The translations under genes and the position numbers were made by a program. Below, one piece after another: positions 7,288 through 15,952 of a DNA stretch of 28,741 nt. The DNA lies in contig JAEYPE010000257.1 in assembly GCA_023411035.1 (NCBI GenBank), forward strand, positions 1 to 28,741, written 5' to 3'. The number at the start of each line of letters is the position of its first letter. The stretch's first letter is position 1. This stretch comes from Pseudomonadota bacterium. Lineage in GTDB: Bacteria > Pseudomonadota > Alphaproteobacteria > Azospirillales > Azospirillaceae. Under the pieces are notes generated by a model. It searched no databases and was not told the DNA's origin. It saw nothing but the letters and a program-made list of their open reading frames with translations.

Positions 7288-8271
7288 TCAGTTTTGCAGC
7301 ATCCGCTCCACCTCCTTGTGGAGTTCGGCGTAGCCCAGCTTCTCGTAGACCGGCGCGGTCGCGGTGCGGAACGGGGTCACGTCGATCTCATCGATCGTCA
7401 CGCCCTTCTCCTTCATCTGCCTTTCGAAGTCGGCGAGCGACGCCTGGGTGGCGCGCGACGCGCTGTCGCCAGCCTTCAACGCCTCTTCCTTGAGGATCTT
7501 CTGCTGTTCGGGCGGCAGCTTGTCGAACCAGGCGGCGCTGGTGACGATGCCGGTTATCAGGTTGATGTGGCCGGTCTTGGTGACGCGGTTGGTCACCTCG
7601 TACAGGCGGGAACCGAAGCTGGCCGGGTGCTGCGCCTCCACACCGTCGATCACCTTCTGCTGAAGGCCGGTGTAGACCTCCGACCAGCCCATCGGGGTCG
7701 GGGTGGCGCCCATGGCGCGGATGGTCTCCATCCACACCGGTGCGCCCGGCGTGCGCATGCGGATGCCGGCGAGGTCCGCCGGACCCTTCACCGGCTTGTT
7801 GGTCAGCAGGTGCCGTTCGCCCTGCCACCAGTTGAAGGACAGCACCTGATGCCCCGACGCCTTGCGCAGCTTGTCCGCCCACTGGTCGAACATGGGGGAG
7901 GTCACGACCTTGCGGATGCCGTCGTAGCCCTGTGCGAGGTAGGGGCCGCCCAGCACGCCGAATTCCTTCACGAAGACGGCCAGACGCCCGCCGTCCACCA
8001 CCACCGCGACGCCGGCCCCGGCGCGCGCCTGCTCCAGCACGTCCTCGTCCTTGCCGAGCTGCGAGCCGGGGAACAGGCGGACGGCCACCTTGCCGCCGGA
8101 CCGTGCCTCGACGTTTTTCTTGAACTCCTCCAGCCCTTTGTAGAGCGGGTCCTGCTGGGCCAGCGCCGTGTTCACGCTGAGCGTGTAGTCGGCGGCGAAC
8201 GCGCCGCCGGCGACCGTGGCCAGCGCAAGGCCGAGAGCGGCGGCGCGCCATGTGCGGGTGATGATGCTCAT
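7288..8271 (-). CDS. dctP: TRAP transporter periplasmic solute-binding protein (DctP)
   Basis: A 327-residue periplasmic protein. It starts with a Sec signal peptide (MSIITRTW, a hydrophobic core, then GGAFA before ADYTL, cleavage near residue 26). The mature part has the DctP/TAXI-type pattern: DPLYKGLEEFKKNVEARSGGKV, FPGSQLGKDEDVLEQ, LAGIRMRTPGAPVW (whose Arg normally binds the ligand carboxylate), and MGWSEVYTGLQQKVIDGVE. It hands the substrate to DctQM. I chose the ATG at 8271 because GGGGGAGGAG lies directly upstream and a signal peptide follows; the frame reaches 8307 without improvement. It is the first gene of the operon, divergent from a GntR regulator. Ligand unknown, probably an organic acid. 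Confidence 0.94.
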   Translation of the reverse strand: MSIITRTWRAAALGLALATVAGGAFAADYTLSVNTALAQQDPLYKGLEEFKKNVEARSGGKVAVRLFPGSQLGKDEDVLEQARAGAGVAVVVDGGRLAVFVKEFGVLGGPYLAQGYDGIRKVVTSPMFDQWADKLRKASGHQVLSFNWWQGERHLLTNKPVKGPADLAGIRMRTPGAPVWMETIRAMGATPTPMGWSEVYTGLQQKVIDGVEAQHPASFGSRLYEVTNRVTKTGHINLITGIVTSAAWFDKLPPEQQKILKEEALKAGDSASRATQASLADFERQMKEKGVTIDEIDVTPFRTATAPVYEKLGYAELHKEVERMLQN

Positions 8272-8331
8272 GTCTCCTCCCCCTTTGAGGAAAGTCCCTT
8301 GGTTCAATCAGGAAATCGTTTGTCCAACAAC

Positions 8332-8349
8332 TGGTATGGTAGTATACAA
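8332..8349. promoter_or_regulatory. Candidate GntR operator TGGTAT-N6-ATACAA
   Basis: In the dctP/GntR divergent region, TGGTAT (8332-8337) and ATACAA (8344-8349) form an imperfect inverted repeat containing GTATAC (8342-8347). The core fits the general GntR consensus GTM-N(0-1)-KAC. Location 61 bases before dctP makes it a good site for the neighbouring FCD-type GntR protein to control the TRAP operon and perhaps itself. Binding is inferred. Confidence 0.55.
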
Positions 8350-8461
8350 GAATGGTGTTGTCCATGGGCTTGCGAAGGGTGCAGGATGAATCCGCCGTCT
8401 GGTGTTGTCCGGACTGCTGTTATCCGGACAGGGACCGGCACCGAGGATGGATGGGGGGAGC

Positions 8462-9181
8462 ATGTTGAGGAGGATCGAACCGGATTCGGCGGAGCCCGTG
8501 GCGCGCCGCGTCTTCCGGGAACTGCGCCACGCCATCGTGAGGATGGAGTTCCGGCCCGGCCAGCCGCTGTCCGAACAGGAGGTCGCCGGTCAGTTGGGCG
8601 TCAGCCGCCAACCGGTGCGCGAAGCCTTCATCAAGCTGAGCGAGTCCGGGTTGGTCATCATCCGTCCGCAGCGCGGCACCTTCGTGGTGAAGATCTCGGC
8701 CAAGCAGGTGATGGATGCCCGCTTCGTCCGCGAGGCGGTGGAACTGGCCGTGGCGCGCAAGGCCGGCGAAGGGCTGCCGGCCCGCGTCGTGCGGGAGTTG
8801 GAGGCCAGTCTGAAGGCGCAGCGGGAGGCGGCCAAGAGCACCAACCCGGCGGCCTTCCTGGAACTGGACGAAGCCTTTCACCGCACCATCGCGCTGGGGG
8901 TGGACTGCGAATACGCCTGGAGGGTGGTGGAGGAAACCAAGGCCCAGATGGACCGCGTGCGCTACCTCAGCCTGCCGCAGGCGACCCCGCTGGACCTGCT
9001 GATCGCCCAGCACGAGCAGATCGTGGAGGGCATCCGGGCGCGCTGTCCCGACGCCGCGGAGGCCGCCATGCGCCTGCACCTGCGCGAAATCCTGAACTCC
9101 CTGCCCGAACTGGCCCGGCGCTTCCCCGACCTGTTCGACAGCGACTCCGCTCCCGCCGAACCGCTGCCCGAATCCGCATGA
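8462..9181 (+). CDS. GntR-family regulator, FadR/FCD subfamily
   Basis: A 239-residue regulator. The N-terminal winged helix-turn-helix (residues about 12-78) has the GntR pattern LRHAIVRMEFRPGQPLSEQEVAGQLGVSRQPVREAF followed by RPQRGTFV (described here in parts: PGQPLSEQEVA, VSRQPVREAF). The C-terminal all-helical FCD domain keeps the metal and ligand site residues D136, H140, H184 and H206. Such regulators usually sense organic acids and repress divergent uptake genes; here the TRAP operon is the evident target. The start is uncertain: the ATG at 8462 abuts GGGGGGAG, and an ATG at 8447, a TTG at 8465 or the frame opening at 8402 are alternatives. Confidence 0.9.
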   Translation: MLRRIEPDSAEPVARRVFRELRHAIVRMEFRPGQPLSEQEVAGQLGVSRQPVREAFIKLSESGLVIIRPQRGTFVVKISAKQVMDARFVREAVELAVARKAGEGLPARVVRELEASLKAQREAAKSTNPAAFLELDEAFHRTIALGVDCEYAWRVVEETKAQMDRVRYLSLPQATPLDLLIAQHEQIVEGIRARCPDAAEAAMRLHLREILNSLPELARRFPDLFDSDSAPAEPLPESA

Positions 9182-9285
9182 ACGCCGGAATGACAGTGCT
9201 CCGGAAAGGCAGCCCCCTCGCGCACAACGACGTGGGGGGCCCGGACCACTTTCACCATCGACACCAGTGGGTGCCCTATACTTTA

Positions 9286-9318
9286 TAAAGCAACAGAATG
9301 CCCTCTAAAGTAACAGAA
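9286..9318. repeat. Two TAAAGYAACAGAA repeats spaced exactly 20 bp
   Basis: TAAAGCAACAGAA (9286-9298) and TAAAGTAACAGAA (9306-9318) differ at one base and start 20 bp apart, that is two helical turns. The first abuts the palindrome CTTTATAAAG (9281-9290). Repeated transposase-binding sites of this spacing occur at the ends of some insertion sequences and transposons, so this may be a leftover terminus. No transposase gene is present. Confidence 0.5.
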
Positions 9319-9438
9319 AAGTCCCGATCGAATTTGCACAACAAAGGCCACGCTTCACCATAAGCCATATCCCGGCAGTTTAGTCTGCGCTGTCGCAACC
9401 AACTTGGGCAGTTTTTGTTGGTTGGGTGGCCACTCGTC

Positions 9439-9465
9439 GGAAGGTTCGGCGTTGGAAGGTTCGGC
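9439..9465. repeat. Direct repeat GGAAGGTTCGGC, 15-bp period
   Basis: The 12-mer occurs at 9439-9450 and 9454-9465 with a period of 15 bases. It is probably a small tandem duplication; no function seen. Confidence 0.6.
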
Positions 9466-9714
9466 TGTGAGCGGATGCGCTCTCCCCTGCTCGTAACGTC
9501 AACAGCGATCTTTGCTGGTTTATGGAGTTGGGTGTGGGCGCAGTCTGCGGTCGAGCTGTTAATCGCGGACGTGGCGACGGTGACCAAGGGCTGTTTGGCT
9601 CGTGCGTTTACCGGTTGATGCGCGGCCGGGAAGGATGGGGAACCCTCTGAAGCCATTGGTGGTCTTCTCATCTTGGCAACGAGGAAAAACCGATCACACT
9701 GCGGAGTAAATATC

Positions 9715-10380
9715 ATGCCTGATATGATCTGCATTGCCTTTAAAGACAAAGACACGGCGGACCGCGCTCTCAACGAGCTGCGGGAGATGCAGCGTGAGTA
9801 CCTCATTGATCTTGAGGATGCCTGCGTAGCCGTTCGCGAGTTGGACGGCAAGGTCCGCCTGAAGCAGTCGGTTGACTTGATGTCGCTGGGTGCGGCGAGT
9901 TCAGGGCTCTCCGGCATGCTGTGGGGCGGCCTCGTGGGGCTTTTGTTCCTCAATCCGCTTGCCGGTATGGCGCTCGGCGGCGCCGTTGGCATGGGGGCCG
10001 GCGCACTCGCCGGCCGGATGTCGGATTACGGAATTCCGGACGACTACATCCGCAAGATCGCCGAGACGATCGAGCCGGGGACATCCGCGCTTTTCGTGCT
10101 GGTGCGCAAGGTCAACCCAGATAAGGTGCTGCCCGAACTCGCCAAGTACCACGGGACATTGCTGCGCACCTCTTTGACCTCCGAGCAGGAAAGGCGCCTG
10201 CAGGAGGCTCTGAGCGGAGTTGCATCGCAGACGGCGTCGGGCGCTGATCAGGCGGTGAGAACGGCCGCAGCGGACATAGGCGCAGCGAATGCCGCCGGGC
10301 AGGGGATGGCCGGCAGCCAACAACAGGCCACCCAACAGAGGACCGAGACGGGCACCGGAGCAACGTCCCCAACCAAGTGA
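9715..10380 (+). CDS. DUF1269-family membrane-associated protein
   Basis: A 221-residue protein of the DUF1269 family, function unknown. Family blocks: an N-terminal ferredoxin-like half (IAFKDKDTADRALNELREMQ, then EYLIDLEDACVAVRE and GKVRLKQSVDL), a Gly/Ala-rich hydrophobic hairpin at about residues 65-100 (GMLWGGLVGLLFLNPLAG...GALAGRMSDYG), and PDDYIRKIAETIEPGTSALFVLVRK followed by TLLRTSLTSEQERRLQEAL (each quoted in part). A Gln/Ala/Thr-rich low-complexity tail of about 50 residues follows and is probably disordered. The ATG at 9715 has GGAG (9703-9706) 8 bases upstream; the frame opens at 9673 without one. It lies alone between repeat-bearing non-coding stretches. Confidence 0.88.
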   Translation: MPDMICIAFKDKDTADRALNELREMQREYLIDLEDACVAVRELDGKVRLKQSVDLMSLGAASSGLSGMLWGGLVGLLFLNPLAGMALGGAVGMGAGALAGRMSDYGIPDDYIRKIAETIEPGTSALFVLVRKVNPDKVLPELAKYHGTLLRTSLTSEQERRLQEALSGVASQTASGADQAVRTAAADIGAANAAGQGMAGSQQQATQQRTETGTGATSPTK

Positions 10381-10707
10381 TGCGTCCATCGCAAACAGGC
10401 GGAGTCCTCACGCCGCTCGGGGAAATGGTCGGCGGCGTAGGGCTCGGCGGTGCCGTGTTCCGGGGCCGGGCGGCCGGTTCGCGATCCTGTCGATGATGCC
10501 GGCCCCGGTTTTGCCGCCTGTGCCGGCGGGTCCGCTCCGATGCCAAAAGCACGGCCAAAAGCATGGTGGCTTCAATACCGTGCCGTTAAGCGCTGTCGTG
10601 GATCGCAGATCCCGACCTGCGGAGGACGGTGGTAAGACGCGGCTGATGATCTACCATCCGCAATCATGCATAAAGGTTGGCGGGTATGAGGCAATGCCTT
10701 GATCGAA

Positions 10708-10739
10708 CATAGGATTTTGCTGGCATAGGATTCTGCTGG
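10708..10739. repeat. 16-bp tandem duplication
   Basis: CATAGGATTTTGCTGG (10708-10723) is followed immediately by CATAGGATTCTGCTGG (10724-10739), 15 of 16 bases identical. It is about 100 bases upstream of the hydrolase start. Confidence 0.75.
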
Positions 10740-10800
10740 CCAGACCAAAAGATGCCCGATTTTGAAGCGCCCACCCGTCAACCTCGGTGCGCAATCCCGG

Positions 10801-10830
10801 CCAACCGGGCGGGGGCCAACCGGGCGGGGG
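10801..10830. repeat. Perfect 15-bp tandem duplication carrying the hydrolase ribosome-binding site
   Basis: CCAACCGGGCGGGGG occurs twice in direct succession (10801-10815 and 10816-10830). The end of the second copy plus AG gives GGGGGAG, 7 bases before the ATG at 10840. The duplication therefore sits on the translation start region of the serine hydrolase. Confidence 0.8.
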
Positions 10831-10839
10831 AGTTCGTCG

Positions 10840-12180
10840 ATGCCGTCGTCAATTTTTTACGTCATCACTTTCGCAACAGGGCTCGTCATGACGTTCGGAT
10901 CGGCATCCGGGGCTACGGTCCCATCGGCAACGCTCTCGGCAAAGGAATCCGACCCCAAGACAATGGGGTGGATGGAAGGCTTTCCGCCACCGGAAGACAA
11001 AATCATCACCCAGCCGGACTCCGTCTATTTCAGCTTTCCGAAGTTGCGCTGGTCGGTTTGTCACATGCGTGAATTCCTTCCGACGGAGGAGATCAGCCGT
11101 GGCCTCGGCGCGCCTGTCGCACTCGAGTACCCGCCGCCGTATGAATTCGCGGACGAGCGGCAAGCGATCGACGCCCTGACCTTCATGCCGATCGGCGGCG
11201 ACAAGGAAATGACATGGGAGGAGTCGCTCTACGCCAACTATACCGATGGAATGCTGATCCTGCACAAGGGCCGGGTCGTCTATGAGCGCTACTTCGGTTG
11301 CCTCAACCCGGACGGCAAGCACGCGTCGATGTCGATGACCAAATCGCTGACCGGTCTCCTGGCGGAAATCCTGGTCGTGGAAGGGAAACTCAACGACGCG
11401 GCCCTCGTCTCCGACATCATCCCCGAGATCAAAGGCAGCGCCTTTGCCTCCGCGACCGTACGGCAGGTGATGGACATGACCACGGGCCTTCGGTACTCGG
11501 AAGACTACGCCGATCCTGATGCGGACATCTGGAGCTACTCGGCTGCTGCCAGCCCTCTTCCTAAGCCGGAGGGCTACAAGGGCCCCAACGGCTATTGGGA
11601 GTATCTCCAGAGCGTGCAACCCGAGGGCAAGCACGGTGAGGCGTTTCACTACAAGACCGTCAACGCGGATATGCTGGGTTGGATCGTCTCGCGCATCTCC
11701 GGGATGGCGGTGACGGATCTCGCCTCCGAATTGCTGTGGCGCAGGATGGGGGCCGAACAGGACGCCTACATGACCGTTGACGGCAAGGGCGTGCCCTACG
11801 CCGGGGGTGGTCTCAGCGCGGGCCTGCGTGATCTCGGCCGGCTCGGTTTGCTGGTGCTGAACGAAGGTGCCTTCAACGGGAAACGACTGTTCCCGGCCGA
11901 AGTCGTGCGGAAAATCCGTGCAGGTGGCGACCCGGCGAAGTTCGGAACCGCTTACCCTGCGCTGGTGGGCGGCAGCTATACGAGCATGTGGTGGGTCTAC
12001 CCTGGCAATGACGGCATCATCGCCGCCCGCGGCGTGCACGGGCAGACGATCTACGTGGATCCGGCTGCGCAGATGGTGCTGGTGCGTTTCGCATCGTTCC
12101 CCAAGGCGCAGAACCCGCTGATCGATCCCACGTCGCTTCCGGCGTTTCAAGCTGTGGCGACATACTTGAAATCGAAGTGA
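10840..12180 (+). CDS. Exported serine hydrolase, beta-lactamase / 6-aminohexanoate-dimer hydrolase fold
   Basis: A 446-residue protein of the class C beta-lactamase-like (Pfam Beta-lactamase) group. Catalytic S165-x-x-K168 lies in SMSMTKSLTG. Further family blocks are GLRYSEDYADPDADIW, FHYKTVNADMLGWIVSRISG, a GGGLSAGLRDLGRLG segment and VHGQTIYVDP near the C-terminus. This layout matches NylB-like and related esterases or amidases more than true beta-lactamases. The N-terminus has a hydrophobic stretch (residues about 4-25) ending GSASGA, consistent with export, though it lacks clear basic residues. The ATG at 10840 has GGGGGAG 7 bases upstream; an upstream TTG at 10762 would read through the tandem repeat. 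Substrate unknown. Confidence 0.85.
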   Translation: MPSSIFYVITFATGLVMTFGSASGATVPSATLSAKESDPKTMGWMEGFPPPEDKIITQPDSVYFSFPKLRWSVCHMREFLPTEEISRGLGAPVALEYPPPYEFADERQAIDALTFMPIGGDKEMTWEESLYANYTDGMLILHKGRVVYERYFGCLNPDGKHASMSMTKSLTGLLAEILVVEGKLNDAALVSDIIPEIKGSAFASATVRQVMDMTTGLRYSEDYADPDADIWSYSAAASPLPKPEGYKGPNGYWEYLQSVQPEGKHGEAFHYKTVNADMLGWIVSRISGMAVTDLASELLWRRMGAEQDAYMTVDGKGVPYAGGGLSAGLRDLGRLGLLVLNEGAFNGKRLFPAEVVRKIRAGGDPAKFGTAYPALVGGSYTSMWWVYPGNDGIIAARGVHGQTIYVDPAAQMVLVRFASFPKAQNPLIDPTSLPAFQAVATYLKSK

Positions 12181-12257
12181 GCAACAGCGCTGCTTCCGGA
12201 TGGAGGCCGACGCTATGTCGCATATCGGGTCGCATATCGGAAGGTAGGAAAAACAAT

Positions 12258-12292
12258 GGGGGCGCGGCCTTGTTCGGCGCCGCGCCCCCTTT
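12258..12292. terminator. Intrinsic terminator between hydrolase and LysR gene
   Basis: GGGGGCGCGGC (12258-12268) pairs perfectly with GCCGCGCCCCC (12279-12289) around a 10-base loop, followed by TTT and preceded by AAAAACAA. It lies between convergent genes and can serve both directions. Confidence 0.85.
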
Positions 12293-12315
12293 CCGTTAAT
12301 CCAGGGAACGGAAAC

Positions 12316-13209
12316 TTAGAATTGGCTCTCCGCGACTTTCTTTATCAGGAAGTCGCGGAACACCGCGATGCGCTTGGAATGGCGCAGTTCCTCCGGATAG
12401 ACGAAGAAGGCGTCCACCTTCGACCCGGATTGCTCGGGCAGCACCCGAACGATATCGCCGAGGCCGGCGACCAGATAATCGGGCAGCGAGCCGATGCCCA
12501 GCCCGCTTTCCACCGCGCGGTAGATTGCGTACAGGTTGTTGACCTGAAGAACCGTGCGGTCGCGGGCGACCGGCTCGGTGACCAGATCGCGCAGCCAGTG
12601 GGTGTTGGCGAAGGGCGGGCGCATTTCCTGCGGGAAGGTCACCAGATCGTGGGAGGCGAGATCGGCCACCGTCTGCGGCTCCCCCCGCCGGTCCAGATAG
12701 CGCCGGTGCGCGTAGAGGTGGGAGCGGAAGGTCATCAGGTGCCGCTGAATCAAGTCCGGCTGGCGCGGCGGGCTGACGCGGATCGCCACGTCGGCCTCGC
12801 GCATGCCGAGATCCAGCTCCGTGTCGGTGATCAGCAGGGTGAGCTGGATGTCCGGGTAGAGCGCCAGGAATTCCCCGATGCGCGGGGTTAGCCATGTGGA
12901 ACCGAAGGCCGTCGTGGCCGTCACCTTCAGCGGGCCTTTCGCGGCGTCCTTGCTCTCGCCCAGCATCGCCTGGGTCATCGACAGCTTCGCGAAGATGTCG
13001 CGCGCCGCGTGGTTCAGCAGTTCGCCCTGCTCGGTCAGGATCAGGCCTCGGGCGTGCCGGTGGAACAGCGGAACGCCGAGGCTGTCCTCCAGCGCGCTGA
13101 TCTGCCGGCTGACCGCCGATTGGCTGAGGTTGAGAGCCTCGCCCGCGTGGGTGAAGCTGCCGGCCTCGGCCACAGCGTGGAACACCCGCAACTTGTCCCA
13201 GTCCATCAT
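12316..13209 (-). CDS. LysR-family transcriptional regulator
   Basis: A 297-residue regulator. The N-terminal winged helix (residues about 4-62) has the LysR pattern: LRVFHAVAEAGSFTHAGEALNLSQSAVSRQI (read in parts) then LEDSLGVPLFHRHARGLILTEQGE. The C-terminal half is the two-lobed substrate-binding domain of LysR proteins (GPLKVTATTAFGSTWL, a MREADVAIRVSPP block, and ESGLGIGSLPDYLV). Family members bind small-molecule co-inducers. It is divergent from the site-2 protease gene and converges on the serine hydrolase. No obvious LysR box with T-N11-A is distinctive in the 264-base upstream gap. A second ATG one codon in has better spacing from AGGA and may be the true start. Confidence 0.92.
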   Translation of the reverse strand: MMDWDKLRVFHAVAEAGSFTHAGEALNLSQSAVSRQISALEDSLGVPLFHRHARGLILTEQGELLNHAARDIFAKLSMTQAMLGESKDAAKGPLKVTATTAFGSTWLTPRIGEFLALYPDIQLTLLITDTELDLGMREADVAIRVSPPRQPDLIQRHLMTFRSHLYAHRRYLDRRGEPQTVADLASHDLVTFPQEMRPPFANTHWLRDLVTEPVARDRTVLQVNNLYAIYRAVESGLGIGSLPDYLVAGLGDIVRVLPEQSGSKVDAFFVYPEELRHSKRIAVFRDFLIKKVAESQF

Positions 13210-13473
13210 CCCGTCCTGCTTCCCGATGCTTTGCCTGTTGGTGGGGACTTGTCAGCGGAAGGATTCGCCGCGCGCCCCTTTTCCAATACTGTTTATGGCA
13301 AAATGCGCCCCAGGTCTTCCATTTCAAACGTCATCCGCGGTCGGGATGACGGGATGCCGAACGGTTTGGGGCCGGGAATGCGGGCGCTTCCAAAGCGGAC
13401 CGTGACGCCTCGCGCCGCGGATCACCACATAAGGATCGAGCCTACATCGTTCACAGCGCGAGGCGAGGTCGGG

Positions 13474-14559
<1,086 letters not shown>

Positions 14560-14662
14560 GGCCCCCCTCTTCCGTTGCGGCGCCTCTCCCTTCGGGAGCA
14601 AGCGGCGGGCGGGGGCATTGTGTTAGGACAGCGGATGCCCCCGCACCAGTTGGGAGGATGAC

Positions 14663-15130
14663 ATGGCGATGCTTTCCACGCGCCGGGCGATGCTGGCCCT
14701 GGCCGGCTTCGCAGGCATGACCGCCACCCTGGTGGGGCGGAAGGCCGGGGGGGACCAGCCCGTCGTCCACCGCGTCGCCATCCAGGTCAGCACCAACGAC
14801 CCGGCGCTCATGAACATGGCGCTGAACAACGTCAAGAACATCATCGAACACTACAAGAACAGCGGCGAAACGGTGGAGGTGGAACTGGTGACCTTCGGCC
14901 CCGGCCTGCACATGCTGCGCGCCGACCGCTCCCCGGTGAAGGACCGGCTGACGTCCCTGAAGGGAAGCCTGCCGACGCTGACCTATTCCGCCTGCGAGAA
15001 CACCCGCAACGGGATGATCCGCGTGGAGCAGGGCGAGGTTCCGATGGTGCCTGAAGCGAAGCTGGTGCCCTCCGGCGTCGTCCGGCTGATGCAGCTTCAG
15101 GAGGAAGGCTGGTCCTACATCCGCCCGTAA
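14663..15130 (+). CDS. Exported DsrE/DsrF-family protein
   Basis: A 155-residue protein: a signal sequence (STRRAML, then a hydrophobic stretch to about residue 24) and a DsrE-like domain (residues 34-153). The domain has HRVAIQVSTNDPALMNMALNN, VEVELVTFGPGLHML and YSACENTRNG with Cys111 at the position often used as the reactive cysteine in this family. DsrE-family proteins handle or bind sulfur in sulfurtransfer reactions; periplasmic members are poorly characterised. The RR of STRRAML suggests possible Tat export, which is an inference. GGGAGGA lies directly upstream of the ATG at 14663. It converges on pabC with a gap of only 9 bases. Confidence 0.85.
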   Translation: MAMLSTRRAMLALAGFAGMTATLVGRKAGGDQPVVHRVAIQVSTNDPALMNMALNNVKNIIEHYKNSGETVEVELVTFGPGLHMLRADRSPVKDRLTSLKGSLPTLTYSACENTRNGMIRVEQGEVPMVPEAKLVPSGVVRLMQLQEEGWSYIRP

Positions 15131-15139
15131 GGCGGCGGG

Positions 15140-15952
15140 CTACTCGGCTTCGGCGTCCCGCAGCAGCGCGGCGGTCACCGGCCCCACGGTTCCGGCGCCG
15201 ATGGCCTGCCCGTCCACGCGCAGCAGCGGGCGCAGGCCCAGGCTGTTGGTGAGGAAGGCTTCCTCGGCCTCCAGCAGATCGGCGACGGTGAGGGGCGTCT
15301 CCCCGGCCTCGCCCCGTTGCAAAATCAGCGCGCGGCGGATGCCCGGCAGGGCGCCCTCTTCCACCGGCGGGGTCAGCGGGCGCCCGTCGCGGACGATGAA
15401 CAGATTCGCCACGCTGGCCTCGGCCAACCGCCCCGCGCTGTTGAGCAGAAGCGCCTCCCCCGCGCCGCGCGCCGCGGCCTCCTGCCGGGCGAGGATGGAA
15501 TCCAGATAGTTCAGCGACTTCAGGCGCGACAGCGGCGAATGCTCGTTGCGCCGGGTGACGCGGGCGATGACCGCCTCCACCGGCCCGGCGGGCGGCGGAG
15601 CGGGCGCCAGGGTCATCAGCAGGGTGGGCACCGCGTCCGCCGGAGGCAGCACGCCGCGCGCCCCGGTGCCCCGCGTCAGCGTCAGCCGCAGCACGCCGTC
15701 CGTTCGGCCCTGCGCCGCGATCAGCGCCGCGGCGGCCTCGGCCAGTGACGCGGCGCTGTGGGGAAGCGGCAGGCCGAGCAGCGCCGCCCCCTCCTCCAGC
15801 CGGGCGAGATGCCGGCCCAGATGGCGGGTGGTCCCGCCGGTCACCCGGATCGTCTCGAACAGCCCGTCGCCCAGCGTGAAGCCGCGGTCCGCCGGGTCGA
15901 TCCGTGCGTCCTCCGCCGGCAGCAGGCGCCCGTTCAGCCAGAGAACGCTCAT
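15140..15952 (-). CDS. pabC: Aminodeoxychorismate lyase (class IV PLP enzyme)
   Basis: A 270-residue fold-type IV pyridoxal-phosphate enzyme. It would convert 4-amino-4-deoxychorismate to p-aminobenzoate and pyruvate in folate synthesis. Visible marks: DRGFTLGDGLFETIRV near the N-terminus, the PLP lysine K145 in LSRLKSLNYLD, and AEASVANLFIVRDG followed by PGIRRALIL, as in the PabC/IlvE/Dat superfamily. Its role as PabC rather than a D-amino-acid or branched-chain aminotransferase is supported by direct coupling to pabB: the start overlaps the pabB stop by 4 bases (15949-15952). It is the last gene of the operon. Confidence 0.92.
   Translation of the reverse strand: MSVLWLNGRLLPAEDARIDPADRGFTLGDGLFETIRVTGGTTRHLGRHLARLEEGAALLGLPLPHSAASLAEAAAALIAAQGRTDGVLRLTLTRGTGARGVLPPADAVPTLLMTLAPAPPPAGPVEAVIARVTRRNEHSPLSRLKSLNYLDSILARQEAAARGAGEALLLNSAGRLAEASVANLFIVRDGRPLTPPVEEGALPGIRRALILQRGEAGETPLTVADLLEAEEAFLTNSLGLRPLLRVDGQAIGAGTVGPVTAALLRDAEAE

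Larger units (their letters stand above)
9182..9714. other. 533-base non-coding stretch with short repeats
   Basis: No convincing gene. It is less GC-rich than its neighbours around 9270-9420 and holds a 20-bp-period direct repeat (9286-9318), an inverted repeat CAACCAAC/GTTGGTTG (9396-9403 and 9417-9424), and a 12-base direct repeat GGAAGGTTCGGC (9439-9450, 9454-9465). A 67-codon frame from 9415 is hydrophobic but has no ribosome site and overlaps the repeats. It looks like degenerate mobile-element or recombination debris; family not identified. Confidence 0.45.
10381..10839. other. 459-base gap with tandem repeats
   Basis: No gene is supported here. The stretch contains two copies of CCAAAAGCA near 10540-10565, a 16-bp tandem duplication (10708-10739) and a perfect 15-bp tandem duplication just before the serine hydrolase start (10801-10830). 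The promoter of the hydrolase should lie in it, but I cannot place it. A frame running through 10289-10702 has Arg/Pro-rich, shadow-like composition. Confidence 0.4.

Noticed and set aside
9415..9618. 67-codon hydrophobic frame in the repeat region
   Set aside because: TTG start with no ribosome site, Gly/Arg repeats come from the 15-bp DNA repeat, no family known.
9276..9992. Minus-strand 238-codon frame over the repeat region and the DUF1269 start
   Set aside because: It reads antisense through the DUF1269 N-terminus and the repeats, with no recognisable domain.
10289..10702. 137-codon frame after the DUF1269 gene
   Set aside because: Pro/Arg-rich shadow-like composition overlapping the end of DUF1269; no ribosome site or domain.
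9182..10839. CRISPR array or integron suggested by several repeats
   Set aside because: Repeats are unrelated, occur twice each and have no regular spacers, cas genes or integrase.
13009..13473. N-terminal extension of the site-2 protease frame
   Set aside because: The family N-terminus begins at 13474; the upstream part overlaps the LysR gene antisense and has no conserved content.
14580..14620. CTCCC-TTC-GGGAG hairpin after the site-2 protease as a terminator
   Set aside because: Only 5 bp, no T-tract; not distinguishable from ordinary GC-rich sequence.
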